Shown: positions 9,822 through 19,700, counted from the stretch's first letter. The stretch: DNA of 64,000 nucleotides from Providencia huaxiensis (GCF_002843235.3 NZ_CP031123.2:2108001-2172000); one strand, 5' to 3'. Program-made: numbers and translations. Notes: generated by a model from the letters alone, not told the origin.

Positions 9822-10796
9822 ATGAAAAAATTCACACTGAAGGCCTTAGCAACAGCAATATTTTTAGTTGGCATCAACCCTGCAAACGCCCTACCTGAAC
9901 GTACAGAATGTATTGCCCCCGCCAAACCTGGAGGTGGTTTTGATTTAACTTGTAAGTTAGTACAAGTGTCTCTTCTTGAAACCAAAGAAATTGAAAAACC
10001 GATGCGAGTGACCTATATGCCTGGCGGTATTGGCGCGGTTGCTTATAACGCTATTGTTGCTCAGCGCCCTGCAGAACCCGGCACCATCGTCGCGTTCTCA
10101 GGAGGCTCATTACTCAACCTTGCACAAGGTAAATTTGGCCGCTATAACGAAAATGACGTGCGTTGGCTTGCCAGCGTTGGTAGTGACTACGGCATGATTG
10201 CGGTTCGTGCAGACTCCCCTTATAAAGACCTTAAAGATTTAATGGATACCTTCAAGAAAGACCCTAACAGCATCGTGTTTGGTGCGGGAGGATCTATTGG
10301 TAGCCAAGATTGGATGAAAACCGCTTTACTCGCAAAAGCGATAGACATTGACCCTCGCAAAATGCGTTATGTGGCTTTTGAGGGCGGTGGTGAAACCTTA
10401 ACCGCGCTACTGGGCAACCATATTCAAGTACTTTCAGGGGATATCAGCGAAATGACCCCATATATCAATGAAGGTAAAATTCGTATTCTTGCCGTCTATG
10501 CAGACAAACGCCTTGGTGATGGGTTATCCGATATCCCTACAGCAAAAGAACAAGGGTATGACATTGTCTGGCCAATCATTCGCGGTTTCTATATGGGCCC
10601 CAAAGTGTCTGATGCCGATTATAACCAATGGGTTGAAGCCTTCCAAAAACTGCAACAAACCGACGAATTCAAAAAACAACGCGAACTCCGTGGTTTATTT
10701 GAATACAACTTAACCGGGCAAGAACTCGATAGCTATGTCAAAAAAGAAATTGAGCAGTATCGTGAACAAGCCCGCGCTTTCGGTTTAGCTAAATAA
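9822..10796 (+). CDS. tctC: Tricarboxylate-binding protein TctC
   Basis: A 324-residue periplasmic solute-binding protein of the TTT (Bug/TctC) family. A signal peptide (MKKF, a hydrophobic core, cleavage after NPANA) precedes the mature start LPERTECIAPAKPGGGFDLTC. The APAKPGGGFD loop and the FGAGGSIGSQDW segment are typical of this fold, which traps citrate-like acids and delivers them to TctBA. AAGGA lies upstream of the ATG. It is the first gene of tctCBA, with 11 nt to tctB. Confidence 0.9.
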   Translation: MKKFTLKALATAIFLVGINPANALPERTECIAPAKPGGGFDLTCKLVQVSLLETKEIEKPMRVTYMPGGIGAVAYNAIVAQRPAEPGTIVAFSGGSLLNLAQGKFGRYNENDVRWLASVGSDYGMIAVRADSPYKDLKDLMDTFKKDPNSIVFGAGGSIGSQDWMKTALLAKAIDIDPRKMRYVAFEGGGETLTALLGNHIQVLSGDISEMTPYINEGKIRILAVYADKRLGDGLSDIPTAKEQGYDIVWPIIRGFYMGPKVSDADYNQWVEAFQKLQQTDEFKKQRELRGLFEYNLTGQELDSYVKKEIEQYREQARAFGLAK

Positions 10797-10807
10797 CGGA
10801 GTGAACG

Positions 10808-11239
10808 ATGAGCCAACGCATATTTGCCATAGTTTGGCTAATACTGTGTGCTATCGGAATTTATATTGGTTGGGGGATCCAAAGTGAGTTTACCTATGAA
10901 CCACTGGGCCCCCGCCCTTTTCCGGTTGTCATACTCTCCTTAATGGCCCTTTGTGCTCTTGCCTTATTATTTGGCAAGCAAGAAGCCGTTGAGTGGCCAA
11001 AACCCTATGTATTACGTCGTCTAGTTTTATTAGTCATTGCACTTGTTATCTATGCATGGGCTTTTGAATGGTTAGGGTTTCCAATTGCAACCAGTTTAGT
11101 CACCATCAGTATCGCCCTGCTATTTGGTGCGACACCTATTGCCGCGATTATTTCGGGTCCGGTCTTAGGTATCTTTTTGTTCTATGCCTTTGATAAATGG
11201 CTAGATGTTACCTTGCCTATTGGCAGCCTGCTAAGTTAA
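10808..11239 (+). CDS. tctB: Tricarboxylate transporter small membrane subunit TctB
   Basis: A 143-residue protein with four hydrophobic segments (about residues 5-22, 35-52, 70-95 and 98-128). Size, topology and position between tctC and tctA match TctB, the small integral subunit of the three-component tricarboxylate transporter. GGAG precedes the start, and 11 nt separate it from tctA. Confidence 0.87.
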   Translation: MSQRIFAIVWLILCAIGIYIGWGIQSEFTYEPLGPRPFPVVILSLMALCALALLFGKQEAVEWPKPYVLRRLVLLVIALVIYAWAFEWLGFPIATSLVTISIALLFGATPIAAIISGPVLGIFLFYAFDKWLDVTLPIGSLLS

Positions 11240-11250
11240 GGAGCGAAGTC

Positions 11251-12759
11251 ATGGAAACTTGGATGTACCTATCGCAAGGTTTTGAGGTCGCTCTGGTTCC
11301 TCAAAATATCTTGATCGCCTTAATTGGCTGTTTTATCGGAACAATCGTGGGCATGCTTCCCGGCCTCGGCCCTATCAATGGCGTGGCAATTTTACTGCCG
11401 TTGGCTTTTGCGCTTAAATTACCGGCTGAGTCTGCATTAATCTTACTCGCCACGGTTTATTTAGGCTGTGAATATGGAGGACGCATATCATCAATCTTAC
11501 TTAATGTCCCCGGCGATGCCGCAGCAATCATGACCACGCTAGATGGTTATCCTATGGCAAAACAGGGAAAAGGTGGCGTTGCGCTCTCTATTTCCGCGGT
11601 CAGTTCATTTATTGGTTCAACGATTGCAATTGTAGGGATAATTCTATTCGCTCCTTTGCTTGCTCAATGGTCACTCGCCTTTGGTCCTGCCGAATATTTC
11701 GCCTTAATGGTTTTTGCCATTGCCTGCTTAGGTAGCATGATGAGCCAAAACCCAATTAAATCACTACTGGCTGCACTAATTGGTCTATCACTTGCCACTG
11801 TGGGGGTGGATGCCAACTCTGGGGAATATCGTTTTACGTTTGATAGCGTACATTTATCAGATGGCGTACAGTTTATCGTCGTGGTTATTGGTTTGTTCTC
11901 TGTCAGCGAAATTTTATTGATGCTCGAAGGTACCGCGACAGGCCAAGGGCTGATCCGCAAAACAGGCCGAATGCTATTCAATCGCAAAGAAGCTAAAGCG
12001 TGTGCAGGTCCAGCTTTACGCTCCTCTTTTATCGGTTTCTTTGTTGGCGTTTTACCGGGAGCCGGTGCCACCATCGCCAGTGCTATCACCTACATGACTG
12101 AAAAGAAAATTAGTGGTGAAAAAGGGGATTTTGGTAATGGCGATGTGCGTGGTGTTGCCGCACCAGAAGCGGCCAATAATGCCTCTGCATGTGGCTCATT
12201 TATCCCAATGTTAACCCTTGGTGTGCCGGGTTCAGGAACCACAGCGGTAATGATGGGGGCGCTAACGCTCTATAATATCACCCCAGGCCCAGGGATGTTT
12301 ACTGAGCAACCTGATATTGTTTGGGGGTTAATTGCGGCTCTGTTGATTGCTAACGTGGTTCTGCTCATCATGAATATTCCATTAATTGGCCTATTCACAC
12401 GAATGCTAACAGTTCCATTATGGTTTTTAGTCCCTGCTATTGCTTGCATTTCTGCTGTAGGGGTATATGCCGTTCATAGTACAACGTTTGATTTGTTACT
12501 CATGATGGGGCTAGGTGTATTTGGGTTTATTCTACGAAAAATGAACTTCCCACTTTCTCCATTAATTTTAGGGTTTGTACTCGGTGAAATGTTAGAACAA
12601 AACTTACGCCGTTCACTGTCCATTAGTAATGGTAATTTCGATATTCTTTGGAGCAGTACGATTTCTCAAAGCTTATTAACACTTGCGGTATTAGTGCTAA
12701 TTCTACCACCGATTGTAAAGCGTATTCGTAAACGTAAACATTCCGCGGTTTCATCATAA
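11251..12759 (+). CDS. tctA: Tricarboxylate transporter large membrane subunit TctA
   Basis: A 502-residue, highly hydrophobic permease with about 12 membrane segments and the conserved Gly/Pro-rich motifs of TctA ([18 protein letters not shown] near the N-terminus and its internal repeat [16 protein letters not shown] about 250 residues later). It carries out Na+-coupled uptake of citrate or related acids together with TctB and TctC. The ATG at 11251 is chosen because AAGGAG lies 7 nt upstream and it gives the usual family length; an upstream in-frame start would overlap tctB. Confidence 0.9.
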   Translation: METWMYLSQGFEVALVPQNILIALIGCFIGTIVGMLPGLGPINGVAILLPLAFALKLPAESALILLATVYLGCEYGGRISSILLNVPGDAAAIMTTLDGYPMAKQGKGGVALSISAVSSFIGSTIAIVGIILFAPLLAQWSLAFGPAEYFALMVFAIACLGSMMSQNPIKSLLAALIGLSLATVGVDANSGEYRFTFDSVHLSDGVQFIVVVIGLFSVSEILLMLEGTATGQGLIRKTGRMLFNRKEAKACAGPALRSSFIGFFVGVLPGAGATIASAITYMTEKKISGEKGDFGNGDVRGVAAPEAANNASACGSFIPMLTLGVPGSGTTAVMMGALTLYNITPGPGMFTEQPDIVWGLIAALLIANVVLLIMNIPLIGLFTRMLTVPLWFLVPAIACISAVGVYAVHSTTFDLLLMMGLGVFGFILRKMNFPLSPLILGFVLGEMLEQNLRRSLSISNGNFDILWSSTISQSLLTLAVLVLILPPIVKRIRKRKHSAVSS

Positions 12760-12819
12760 TTAAGTGTTCATACAATCTCTGTAAAACTTTGCCCCAGTGA
12801 ATTTGGGGCAAAGCTTTAT

Positions 12820-13647
12820 TTAATCAACCATTTGTTTAAAATAGTTATATTGCTTTAAAAACTCAGCTTCCACATTTTTATGCTTTTCAAAATATTTACG
12901 ATTTGACTCATAAGCTTTATTTAGTTCACTCAACAATCCTAATTTTATATTTTTATCATTAATTGTTAGTATTGATTTGAAAGCACTACTGTTAATGTAA
13001 TTACCGTCCTCACCAAATAAAGACACTAAGTTTACCTCACTTAAATTTCCACTAGGGATACCTATTTCAATGTCTGTATTATTTAATTTGGCTCCCGTGA
13101 AATCATAATCAACACCTAATTTAATGGGCAATTTAATCTTTACATCATTCAGATTTGCATTAGAGAAATCAGCTCTAACTAGTGCTTTATTTCCATCATA
13201 TTTTATTATCGCGCCAGATAATGTTGAGTTAGAAAAATCAATATTAACATTAGTAGACATTAAATTATTTCGATCTACCCCATCAAAAAAAATATAATCT
13301 ATATCTTTTCTTCCTAACTGACGACATGACGAATCATAATGTAGTGAAATGCGGTCAAGAAGATGATGAGATTTAATTTCCACTGAACTAGCAATACCAT
13401 TTTTATTTAAATTAGATTTAAGAAACTCATTATGAATTATATTATCTAATACATTAATTGCCTTATCTATCTTATTCTTATCTTTTTCTTTAATATTCCA
13501 ACCACGTGCATTATAAACATTCATCACCTTTAAAAGATGTTTCTTTAATAGCTTTATTTTAATTTCAGTGCTATTACTTTTCTCATACTCTTTAATCATC
13601 TTCGTCGAGCTATTGCTTAACATTACGAAATAATGCTTGATATTCAT
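12820..13647 (-). CDS. Unknown protein with pentapeptide-like repeats
   Basis: A 275-residue AT-rich protein. The first 110 residues are Lys/Asn-rich and helical. The middle (about 125-205) has short repeats resembling pentapeptide repeats with phased Phe/Leu and Asn/Asp (IDFSNSTLSGA, ADFSNANLNDV, YDFTGAKLNNT, GNLSEVNL). The C-terminal 60 residues are again helical. There is no signal peptide or membrane segment. The ATG at 13647 has TTGAGG about 9 nt upstream; a TTG at 13662 overlaps that element and is rejected. Pentapeptide-repeat proteins include topoisomerase mimics and type III effectors such as the PipB and SopA groups; nothing here decides between them. Standing alone with a composition unlike fabB and tctA suggests transfer. 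Confidence 0.6.
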   Translation of the reverse strand: MNIKHYFVMLSNSSTKMIKEYEKSNSTEIKIKLLKKHLLKVMNVYNARGWNIKEKDKNKIDKAINVLDNIIHNEFLKSNLNKNGIASSVEIKSHHLLDRISLHYDSSCRQLGRKDIDYIFFDGVDRNNLMSTNVNIDFSNSTLSGAIIKYDGNKALVRADFSNANLNDVKIKLPIKLGVDYDFTGAKLNNTDIEIGIPSGNLSEVNLVSLFGEDGNYINSSAFKSILTINDKNIKLGLLSELNKAYESNRKYFEKHKNVEAEFLKQYNYFKQMVD

Positions 13648-13657
13648 ATTAACACGC

Positions 13658-13691
13658 CTCAATTCAATTTATTTTTAGAAGTTGAATTGAG
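13658..13691 (-). promoter_or_regulatory. Inverted repeat covering the Shine-Dalgarno of the pentapeptide-like gene
   Basis: CTCAATTCAA (13658-13667) and TTGAATTGAG (13682-13691) form a perfect 10-bp AT-rich stem with a 14-nt loop in the 5' leader. On the transcript the 3' arm includes the GAG of the ribosome-binding site GAGG, so folding would hide it. The weak stem could melt with temperature. A protein-binding operator is equally possible. Confidence 0.4.
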
Positions 13692-13750
13692 TATCTCATG
13701 CTAATCACTTCTATAATTTAATAAAGTGATACTCCAACAATAACTTATTG

Positions 13751-13776
13751 AAAAAAAACGAGAACCGAAGTTCTCG
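13751..13776 (-). terminator. fabB rho-independent terminator
   Basis: On the minus strand a 7-bp stem (CGAGAAC / GTTCTCG) with a 4-nt loop is followed by eight T residues, a textbook terminator 29 nt after the fabB stop. Confidence 0.9.
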
Positions 13777-13804
13777 CTTATTTAATACGTTAGCCTAATA
13801 CAAA

Positions 13805-15019
13805 TTACGCTTTGTATTTGCTCATCACTAATGTGGCGTTAGTTCCACCGAAACCAAAGCTGTTAGACATGACGGTTTCCAACTCTTGTTCCGTTGGTTT
13901 AGTCACGATATTCAAGCCAGCAGCTTTCTCGTCTAAATTTTCGACGTTAATGCTTGGTGCAATAAAGCCGTGCTCTAACATCAGTAAGCTGTAAATCGCT
14001 TCGTGTACACCCGCTGCACCTAATGAGTGGCCACTCATCGCTTTCGTTGCAGAAATTGCAGGAGAATGGCTACCAAACACTTCTTGGATAGCTTCTAACT
14101 CTTTGGTGTCACCCACTGGTGTTGACGTACCGTGTGTGTTGATATAATCAATTTTATCAACACCCTGCATAGCCATTTGCATACAACGCACCGCACCTTC
14201 ACCTGATGGGGCAACCATGTCTGCACCGTCAGAGGTCGCACCATAGCCGACAATTTCAGCGTAGATATGTGCACCACGCGCTAACGCATGTTCTAATTCC
14301 TCGACAACAACGATACCACCACCACCTGCGATAACGAAACCATCACGGTCTTTATCGTAAGTTCTTGATGCTTTGTCTGGCGTTTCATTGTATTTAGTCG
14401 ACAATGCGCCCATCGCATCAAACTCACAGGTCATTTCCCAGCTCAGCTCTTCACCGCCACCCGCGAAAACCACATCTTGTTTGCCTAATTGAATTAATTC
14501 AACTGCATGGCCGATACAGTGCGCTGATGTTGAGCATGCAGAACTGATTGAGTAGTTTACGCCTTTGATTTTAAATGGAGTCGCTAAACAGGCAGAAATA
14601 CCCGATGCCATTGCACGGGTCACCATGTATGGGCCCACACCACGTAAACCTTTAGCACGCATACCGTCAGAACCCGCCACTTGGTTACGTGGAGAACCAC
14701 CACCAGAGCCAACAACGATACCTGTACGTAAATTTGAAACTTGTTCTTCAGCTAAACCTGAATCCGCAATCGCTTGTTCCATCGATAAATAAGCATAGGC
14801 GGAGCAATCACTCATAAAACGGAAAATTTTACGGTCGATTAAGTCTTTTGGGTCTAAATTTTTGACATTACCCCAGACATGGCTACGTAGCCCTGCCTCT
14901 TTGAATTCTTCTGAGAAAGTGATCCCGGAACGACCTTCCTTCAGAGAAGCCAGTACTTCTTCCTGGTTATTACCAAGGCTGGAAACAATACCTAGACCAG
15001 TGATGACTGCACGCTTCAT
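13805..15019 (-). CDS. fabB: 3-oxoacyl-ACP synthase I (FabB)
   Basis: A 404-residue KAS I that condenses malonyl-ACP with acyl-ACP and is needed to elongate the cis-3-decenoyl intermediate of unsaturated fatty acids. The catalytic Cys lies in [12 protein letters not shown] (about residue 162). The two catalytic His residues are in [11 protein letters not shown] (about 297) and [12 protein letters not shown] (about 331), and the C-terminal loop [11 protein letters not shown] is conserved. Length is close to the E. coli enzyme (406). It is divergent from mnmC, as in E. coli. Upstream at 15073-15108 are a FabR-like palindrome and a FadR-like site, matching the known dual control of fabB. A strong terminator follows. 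Confidence 0.97.
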   Translation of the reverse strand: MKRAVITGLGIVSSLGNNQEEVLASLKEGRSGITFSEEFKEAGLRSHVWGNVKNLDPKDLIDRKIFRFMSDCSAYAYLSMEQAIADSGLAEEQVSNLRTGIVVGSGGGSPRNQVAGSDGMRAKGLRGVGPYMVTRAMASGISACLATPFKIKGVNYSISSACSTSAHCIGHAVELIQLGKQDVVFAGGGEELSWEMTCEFDAMGALSTKYNETPDKASRTYDKDRDGFVIAGGGGIVVVEELEHALARGAHIYAEIVGYGATSDGADMVAPSGEGAVRCMQMAMQGVDKIDYINTHGTSTPVGDTKELEAIQEVFGSHSPAISATKAMSGHSLGAAGVHEAIYSLLMLEHGFIAPSINVENLDEKAAGLNIVTKPTEQELETVMSNSFGFGGTNATLVMSKYKA

Positions 15020-15072
15020 TCGTTACCTCATGACTATAATTATATGATTGCGGGATTACAGGATGTCACTTT

Positions 15073-15090
15073 AGCTTACACTTGTACGCT
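15073..15090. promoter_or_regulatory. FabR-like operator upstream of fabB
   Basis: AGCTTACACTTGTACGCT is an almost perfect 18-bp palindrome matching the enteric FabR operator pattern (AGCGTACA...TGTACGCT type). It lies 54-71 bp before the fabB start. FabR represses fabB and fabA in response to unsaturated acyl-thioesters. Confidence 0.7.
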
Positions 15091-15091
15091 G

Positions 15092-15108
15092 AACAAGTCC
15101 GATCAGGG
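15092..15108. promoter_or_regulatory. FadR-like activator site upstream of fabB
   Basis: AACAAGTCCGATCAGGG matches the reverse of the FadR consensus (AACTGGTCGGACTTGTT) at 14 of 17 positions, directly promoter-distal of the FabR site. FadR activates fabB in E. coli from an equivalent position. Confidence 0.7.
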
Positions 15109-15220
15109 TAAATATTTGTATTTTTTTCTTTATGACACGGATAAGACTTTTTTATTGCGGTAGCCTTACAGTGATATCAGCGGTAAAATTTAGGGATTAT
15201 ATAAAAAGTGTAGGCATATC

Positions 15221-17260
15221 GTGAAAAAGAACGCTGTACAAACCGCACGCCTGAGTTGGAATGACGAAGGCACTCCCATGTCTGAACAGTTTGCAGATAT
15301 CTATTTTTCTAACCAAGATGGCTTAGAAGAAGCTCGACATGTGTTTTTGCAAGGGAATCATTTTCCTGGCCGCTTTGCGACGCACCCTTTTGCAACCTGT
15401 GTCATTGCTGAAACTGGGTTTGGTACGGGTTTGAATTTCCTAGCATTGTGGCAATCTTTTAATCAGTTTAAAGCCGAAAACCCCAATGCAGCATTACAGC
15501 AATTACATTTCATCAGCTTCGAAAAATACCCTTTAACAAAAACAGATTTAATCGCTGCACATCGCTGTTGGCCTGAACTTGCTGGCTTATCGCAAACCCT
15601 TTGTGAAAGTTGGCCACAAGCTCTACCAGGCAACCAGAGGATCATATTAGAAAATGGCCATATCATATTAGATTTATGGTTTGGCGATGTTAATGAGCAA
15701 ATATCTTTACTGAAAAACAACTTAAACAACAAGATAGACGCATGGTTTTTAGATGGTTTCGCCCCCTCAAAAAACCCCGAAATGTGGAGTGAACAGCTGT
15801 ACACTAACATGGCAAAGTTAGCCCGCCTCAATGGGACTTTTGCGACATTTACTGTGGCAGGTTCAGTTAAAAGAGGCCTACAGCAAGCTGGCTTCACCCT
15901 TAAAAAGGTTAAAGGCTTTGGCAACAAGCGAGAAATGTTAACTGGCGTATTAGCCGAAAAAGAAATTGATATCCCAACGCCTTGGTTTGCAAGACGAAAA
16001 GCCGATAACCCAACTGACGTTGCTATCATTGGCGGCGGGCTTGCCAGTTTAACGGTGGCCTACGCCCTTCATAACCGCGGTGCTAAAGTCACCTTATTCT
16101 GCCAAGATGCCCAAGTTGCACAGAATGCTTCCGGCAATCGCCAAGGGGCTATTTACCCCTTACTCACCGGTAATAACGACCCACTTGAGCGTTTTTTTGT
16201 CAGTGCTTTCCCCTTTGCCTCTCGCTTTTATCACCAATTAGCAAAACAAGGGCTCACATTTGAAGGCCAGTGGTGTGGCGTAAGCCAACTCGCTTATAAC
16301 GACAAAATTGCTCACAAAATAGCAGGAATGTTAGAAACTGAGTGGCCTGATGATTTTGCGATTGGTAAAAATCGTCAGCAACTGAGTGATATTTGCGGCG
16401 TTGATGTCAACCATGATGGTATTCACTACGCGTCTGGAGGATGGTTGTGCCCTGCCCAACTGTGTGAGAGTTTACAACAATATTTGCAACAGCAGGGTGT
16501 CACCTTCTGTTTTGAACATAATGTCGTTGAATTAAAACAAACAGAACAAAATTGGCAGTTATTAATTGAAACTGCACAACACAAACAGCTAACACGTGTT
16601 CACTCAACTGTCATCATTGCTAATGGGCACAAGCTGCGCCAATTTGCTCAAACCGTTAATTTACCCATTTCGCCTGTACGTGGGCAAGTCAGCCATATTC
16701 CAACCAATCACACCCTACAACAACTGAAAAATGTTTTGTGTTTTGAAGGGTATTTAACACCAGCCGATGCCACTGGTACACAACATTGCTTAGGCGCTAG
16801 CTACCAACGTGAACGGCTTGATTTCGATTATAGTGAAGAGGAGCAGCAAGGAAACCGCCAGAAACTGGTTGATAACCTACCCGATGTAACTTGGCCTAGG
16901 GACATCGATATTTCACAGCAACATTCACGCCAAGGTATTCGTTGTGTTATTCGCGACCATTTTCCTTTATTAGGCAATGTGCCTGATTTCGAACAACATT
17001 TGGCACTCTATCACGATTTACCCACTCAAATCGCCAACAAACAGCCTATTGGACTCGCTCCTGTGCACCCAAATTTATTTATTTTTGGGGCATTGGGGTC
17101 AAGAGGGTTATCAACTGCACCACTTTGTGCGGAATTGCTGGCTGCTCAAATTTTTGGGCAAGTACTCCCGCTCGATGATGAAACCCTTGCAGAACTCAAC
17201 CCAAACCGTTTTTGGGTAAGGAAATTATTATTAGGTCGCCCTATTAAACTCCCTTATTAA
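15221..17260 (+). CDS. mnmC: Bifunctional tRNA mnm5s2U biosynthesis protein MnmC
   Basis: A 679-residue fusion. The N-terminal half (to about 245) is the SAM-dependent methyltransferase MnmC2 (IAETGFGTGLNFL motif; DAWFLDGFAPSKNPEMW). The C-terminal half is the FAD-dependent oxidoreductase MnmC1 (Rossmann motif DVAIIGGGLASLTVAYAL at about 267; NRQGAIYPLL; FGALGSRGLSTAPL near the end). It removes the carboxymethyl group from cmnm5U34 and methylates nm5U34 in tRNAs decoding two-codon boxes. The GTG start aligns with the usual enteric N-terminus; the ribosome-binding site is weak (TAGG). It is divergent from fabB as in E. coli. Confidence 0.95.
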   Translation: MKKNAVQTARLSWNDEGTPMSEQFADIYFSNQDGLEEARHVFLQGNHFPGRFATHPFATCVIAETGFGTGLNFLALWQSFNQFKAENPNAALQQLHFISFEKYPLTKTDLIAAHRCWPELAGLSQTLCESWPQALPGNQRIILENGHIILDLWFGDVNEQISLLKNNLNNKIDAWFLDGFAPSKNPEMWSEQLYTNMAKLARLNGTFATFTVAGSVKRGLQQAGFTLKKVKGFGNKREMLTGVLAEKEIDIPTPWFARRKADNPTDVAIIGGGLASLTVAYALHNRGAKVTLFCQDAQVAQNASGNRQGAIYPLLTGNNDPLERFFVSAFPFASRFYHQLAKQGLTFEGQWCGVSQLAYNDKIAHKIAGMLETEWPDDFAIGKNRQQLSDICGVDVNHDGIHYASGGWLCPAQLCESLQQYLQQQGVTFCFEHNVVELKQTEQNWQLLIETAQHKQLTRVHSTVIIANGHKLRQFAQTVNLPISPVRGQVSHIPTNHTLQQLKNVLCFEGYLTPADATGTQHCLGASYQRERLDFDYSEEEQQGNRQKLVDNLPDVTWPRDIDISQQHSRQGIRCVIRDHFPLLGNVPDFEQHLALYHDLPTQIANKQPIGLAPVHPNLFIFGALGSRGLSTAPLCAELLAAQIFGQVLPLDDETLAELNPNRFWVRKLLLGRPIKLPY

Positions 17261-17278
17261 TACACTAATATTAATGCA

Positions 17279-17794
17279 TTAAGTTAATGAGATAGCCATT
17301 GCACAGCGGTCTTCAGCAGCAAACCCTGCATCGACCTCAGACTGTAAAATAGCCTGTAACTCGGTGGTTAGCTCATTAATTTCAAGAATTTTAAAACCCA
17401 AGCGTTGGTAATAAGGTGCATTCCAAGGCACATCGCGGCAAGTGGTCAATGTCACTACCGTGATTTTGCGTGCCAAAGCGGCATCAAGAACCTGCTTAAT
17501 CAGCTTCTTACCCAGCCCCTGTCCTTGCCATTGCTGGCAAACAGACACTTCACAAATATGCAGGCTAGTATGGTGACTTTCAGCATTGATAAAACCAATT
17601 GGTTCATCACAATCATTCACAGCCACCCACTCTAATTGCTCAGAAATAAAACCGAGGTGGTCTTGCTCTGTTTGCCCATCACCTTCAGCAAGCCATTGAT
17701 ATTTTTCGATACTCGTGAACGCCTGCCCTGCGGAAGCTTCCACCGTAGGAAGGGATTTAGCATCAAGGGGGGTTGCTAAACGAACATTCGCCAT
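17279..17794 (-). CDS. GNAT-family N-acetyltransferase
   Basis: A 171-residue protein with a GNAT fold. The acetyl-CoA loop is in VCQQWQGQGLGKKLIKQVLDAAL (Q/R-x-x-G-x-G/A type, about residues 92-99), followed by the TLTTCRDVPWNAPYYQRLGF region typical of these enzymes. The substrate cannot be told from sequence. It sits convergent with mnmC, only 18 nt after that stop, in a place where E. coli has no equivalent gene. A terminator separates it from the upstream yfcL. Confidence 0.75.
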   Translation of the reverse strand: MANVRLATPLDAKSLPTVEASAGQAFTSIEKYQWLAEGDGQTEQDHLGFISEQLEWVAVNDCDEPIGFINAESHHTSLHICEVSVCQQWQGQGLGKKLIKQVLDAALARKITVVTLTTCRDVPWNAPYYQRLGFKILEINELTTELQAILQSEVDAGFAAEDRCAMAISLT

Positions 17795-17825
17795 AATGTG
17801 TACTCACAACAAAATTTAGCTAACA

Positions 17826-17848
17826 AAAAAGCGGGTTTCCCCGCTTTT
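17826..17848. terminator. Terminator after yfcL
   Basis: A GC-rich stem (AAAAGCGGG / CCCGCTTTT type) with a 4-nt loop. It is flanked by A-runs on one side and T-runs on the other, so it can act for the minus-strand yfcL/epmC/yfcA transcript. Confidence 0.8.
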
Positions 17849-17885
17849 CATGCAGAACTCAACAGATAATGCATAACACAATAAA

Positions 17886-18158
17886 TTAAATTGCGTTATT
17901 TAATAAGCTTTTCCACATATCTAATACCAGTACTTGGTCTGGTGGTGTCAATTCACCAGCTTTGATGGCATTTTGAATACTGACTTCAACACGTTGGTAT
18001 AATGCTTCAGAACTGGTTTCGTTTTCTTCTTCCAGCTCAGCCACAGCAAGGGTTAAGTGACCACGCAAATAGCCGCCAGCGAAGAGTTCATCATCACTCG
18101 CGTGTTCAACCATATCATCAATTTTCGTTAGTATGCGTGTTTCTAAATCCGCAAGCAT
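17886..18158 (-). CDS. yfcL: YfcL family protein
   Basis: A 90-residue acidic helical protein closely resembling E. coli YfcL (conserved segment MVEHASDDELFAGGYLRGHLTLAVAELE). Function is not established. It lies directly downstream of epmC on the same strand (28-nt gap), the same order as in E. coli, and is probably cotranscribed with it. Confidence 0.88.
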   Translation of the reverse strand: MLADLETRILTKIDDMVEHASDDELFAGGYLRGHLTLAVAELEEENETSSEALYQRVEVSIQNAIKAGELTPPDQVLVLDMWKSLLNNAI

Positions 18159-18186
18159 GCTTAATCCTTACTATATTGTGTGTTCA

Positions 18187-18735
18187 TTAGGCAAAAATAT
18201 CTTCCGGGTAAGGAAAAGCTTCTGCACAAAGAGGTGGCGTATTGTAAAACAATTGTAACGCATTAATAAAGCGTAATGGGCGCTCAGGGATACCATTTTC
18301 TAAATAAAGCATCACTTGGGCATGAACTTTGCGCATAAACGCAATGCGATCAGGCTCAAAATCCCCTTCTAAGTTGTCACAGCTGACATTAAATGGAATG
18401 CCAACAGCAACACAAAACAGCCAGTCTAGCGCTTGAGGTTTGATTTCCACCACTTCAAACTCACACTGTGTTTTTTCATCTCGCCCATCAGGGCAATACC
18501 AATAGCCGTAATCAACTTGCTGGCGCCTTGCTTCCCCTGCGATACACCAATGTGAGATTTCGTGTAATCCACTGGTGAAAAAGCCGTGTGCGAACACAAT
18601 TCGGTGATAAGGCACTTCCTCATCTGCAGGTAAATAAATGGGTTCATCATCCCCTTTTACCAGTCTAGTGTTATATGTCACACCAAAGCATTCATCAAAG
18701 ATATTGATTAGATCCTGATAATTATGTGTACTCAT
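18187..18735 (-). CDS. epmC: Elongation factor P hydroxylase EpmC
   Basis: A 182-residue enzyme that hydroxylates the beta-lysylated Lys of elongation factor P, the last step after EpmA and EpmB. The metal-binding HEISHWCIAG motif (after FAHGFFTSGL, about residues 48-66) is the family hallmark, and overall length matches E. coli YfcM (182). It lies between yfcA and yfcL in the conserved order, 17 nt downstream of yfcA. Confidence 0.93.
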   Translation of the reverse strand: MSTHNYQDLINIFDECFGVTYNTRLVKGDDEPIYLPADEEVPYHRIVFAHGFFTSGLHEISHWCIAGEARRQQVDYGYWYCPDGRDEKTQCEFEVVEIKPQALDWLFCVAVGIPFNVSCDNLEGDFEPDRIAFMRKVHAQVMLYLENGIPERPLRFINALQLFYNTPPLCAEAFPYPEDIFA

Positions 18736-18752
18736 GAATAATTTAAATCATC

Positions 18753-19568
18753 TTAAAATAATGAGAGGAACCAAGCTTTAATCACGTCACCATGGCTATC
18801 ATGGAGTAATTTAATACTCATCAGCAACGAAATCACCACGATCATCGGCCTGATCAGTTTCTGTCCTTTGGTTAATACCAAGCGCGCACCTAAACGAGCG
18901 CCAACCATTTGGCCAATTAGCATAACAAAACCTAATGCCCAAAGAACATGACCCCCGATAATAAAAAACACTAAAGAGCCAAAATTAGAGGCAAAATTAA
19001 GTAACTTCGCATGAGCAGTGGCTTTAGCAAGGTTATAGCCAAGCAACAAAACATAACCTAATGCCAAAAATGAACCAGTTCCGGGACCAAATGCACCATC
19101 ATAAAAACCCAGTGTCATCCCAATTGCCACCCCGAAAAATGGCATACTGATACGTTGTTGACGGTCTTGCACACCAATTGACGGCGTTAATAAAAAGTAT
19201 AAACCGACACAAATCACCAAAATGGGCAACAGTTGTTTTAAGAACGCAGTGTCAATCATTTGAATAACAATCGCACCTAACATGGCACCAATCATTGTCA
19301 TAATGAATGGAAACAATTGCTCTCGTAAATCTATGGCTTTTCGCCTGACAAAATAGAGCGTTGAAGAAAACGAACCGCCAACCGCTTGCAACTTATTGGT
19401 TGCTAAAGCTTCAACTGGAGTTATTCCCACAGATAACAGGGCTGGGATTGTTAATAGCCCACCACCACCCGCGATGGAGTCAATAAACCCTGCAAACAGC
19501 GCAACAAAGAAGAGTAAAGCATAAACTTCAGGTGCAACGGCAGTTAGCCAATCCATTTTACTATCCAA
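18753..19568 (-). CDS. yfcA: TSUP family membrane transporter YfcA
   Basis: A 271-residue protein with about eight membrane segments. It has the Gly-rich TSUP signature FIDSIAGGGGLLTIPALL (about residues 24-41) and its second-half counterpart GFYDGAFGPGTGSFLAL. The family exports or imports small organic anions, including sulfonates and sulfite; the YfcA substrate is not known. Unlike E. coli, no mepA lies between it and aroC. Confidence 0.88.
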   Translation of the reverse strand: MDSKMDWLTAVAPEVYALLFFVALFAGFIDSIAGGGGLLTIPALLSVGITPVEALATNKLQAVGGSFSSTLYFVRRKAIDLREQLFPFIMTMIGAMLGAIVIQMIDTAFLKQLLPILVICVGLYFLLTPSIGVQDRQQRISMPFFGVAIGMTLGFYDGAFGPGTGSFLALGYVLLLGYNLAKATAHAKLLNFASNFGSLVFFIIGGHVLWALGFVMLIGQMVGARLGARLVLTKGQKLIRPMIVVISLLMSIKLLHDSHGDVIKAWFLSLF

Positions 19569-19681
19569 AGAGAAGAAATATCATGATGTTGATGTGAATA
19601 TATCGCCAATCAGGTTTGGTGATATCACAACCTAGATGAGGTATTTTTAGGAGGCTTCATCCGAACCTTCATCATCAACAA

Positions 19682-19700
19682 AGCGACCTTATAGGCCGCT
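19682..19700 (-). terminator. Possible aroC terminator
   Basis: On the minus strand AGCGGCCT-ATA-AGGTCGCT forms an 8-bp stem with one G-U pair, followed by TTTGTTG. It lies about 30 nt after the aroC stop. Confidence 0.5.

Noticed and set aside
15463..16029. 188-codon minus-strand frame inside mnmC
   Set aside because: Antisense shadow; mnmC is unambiguous on the plus strand.
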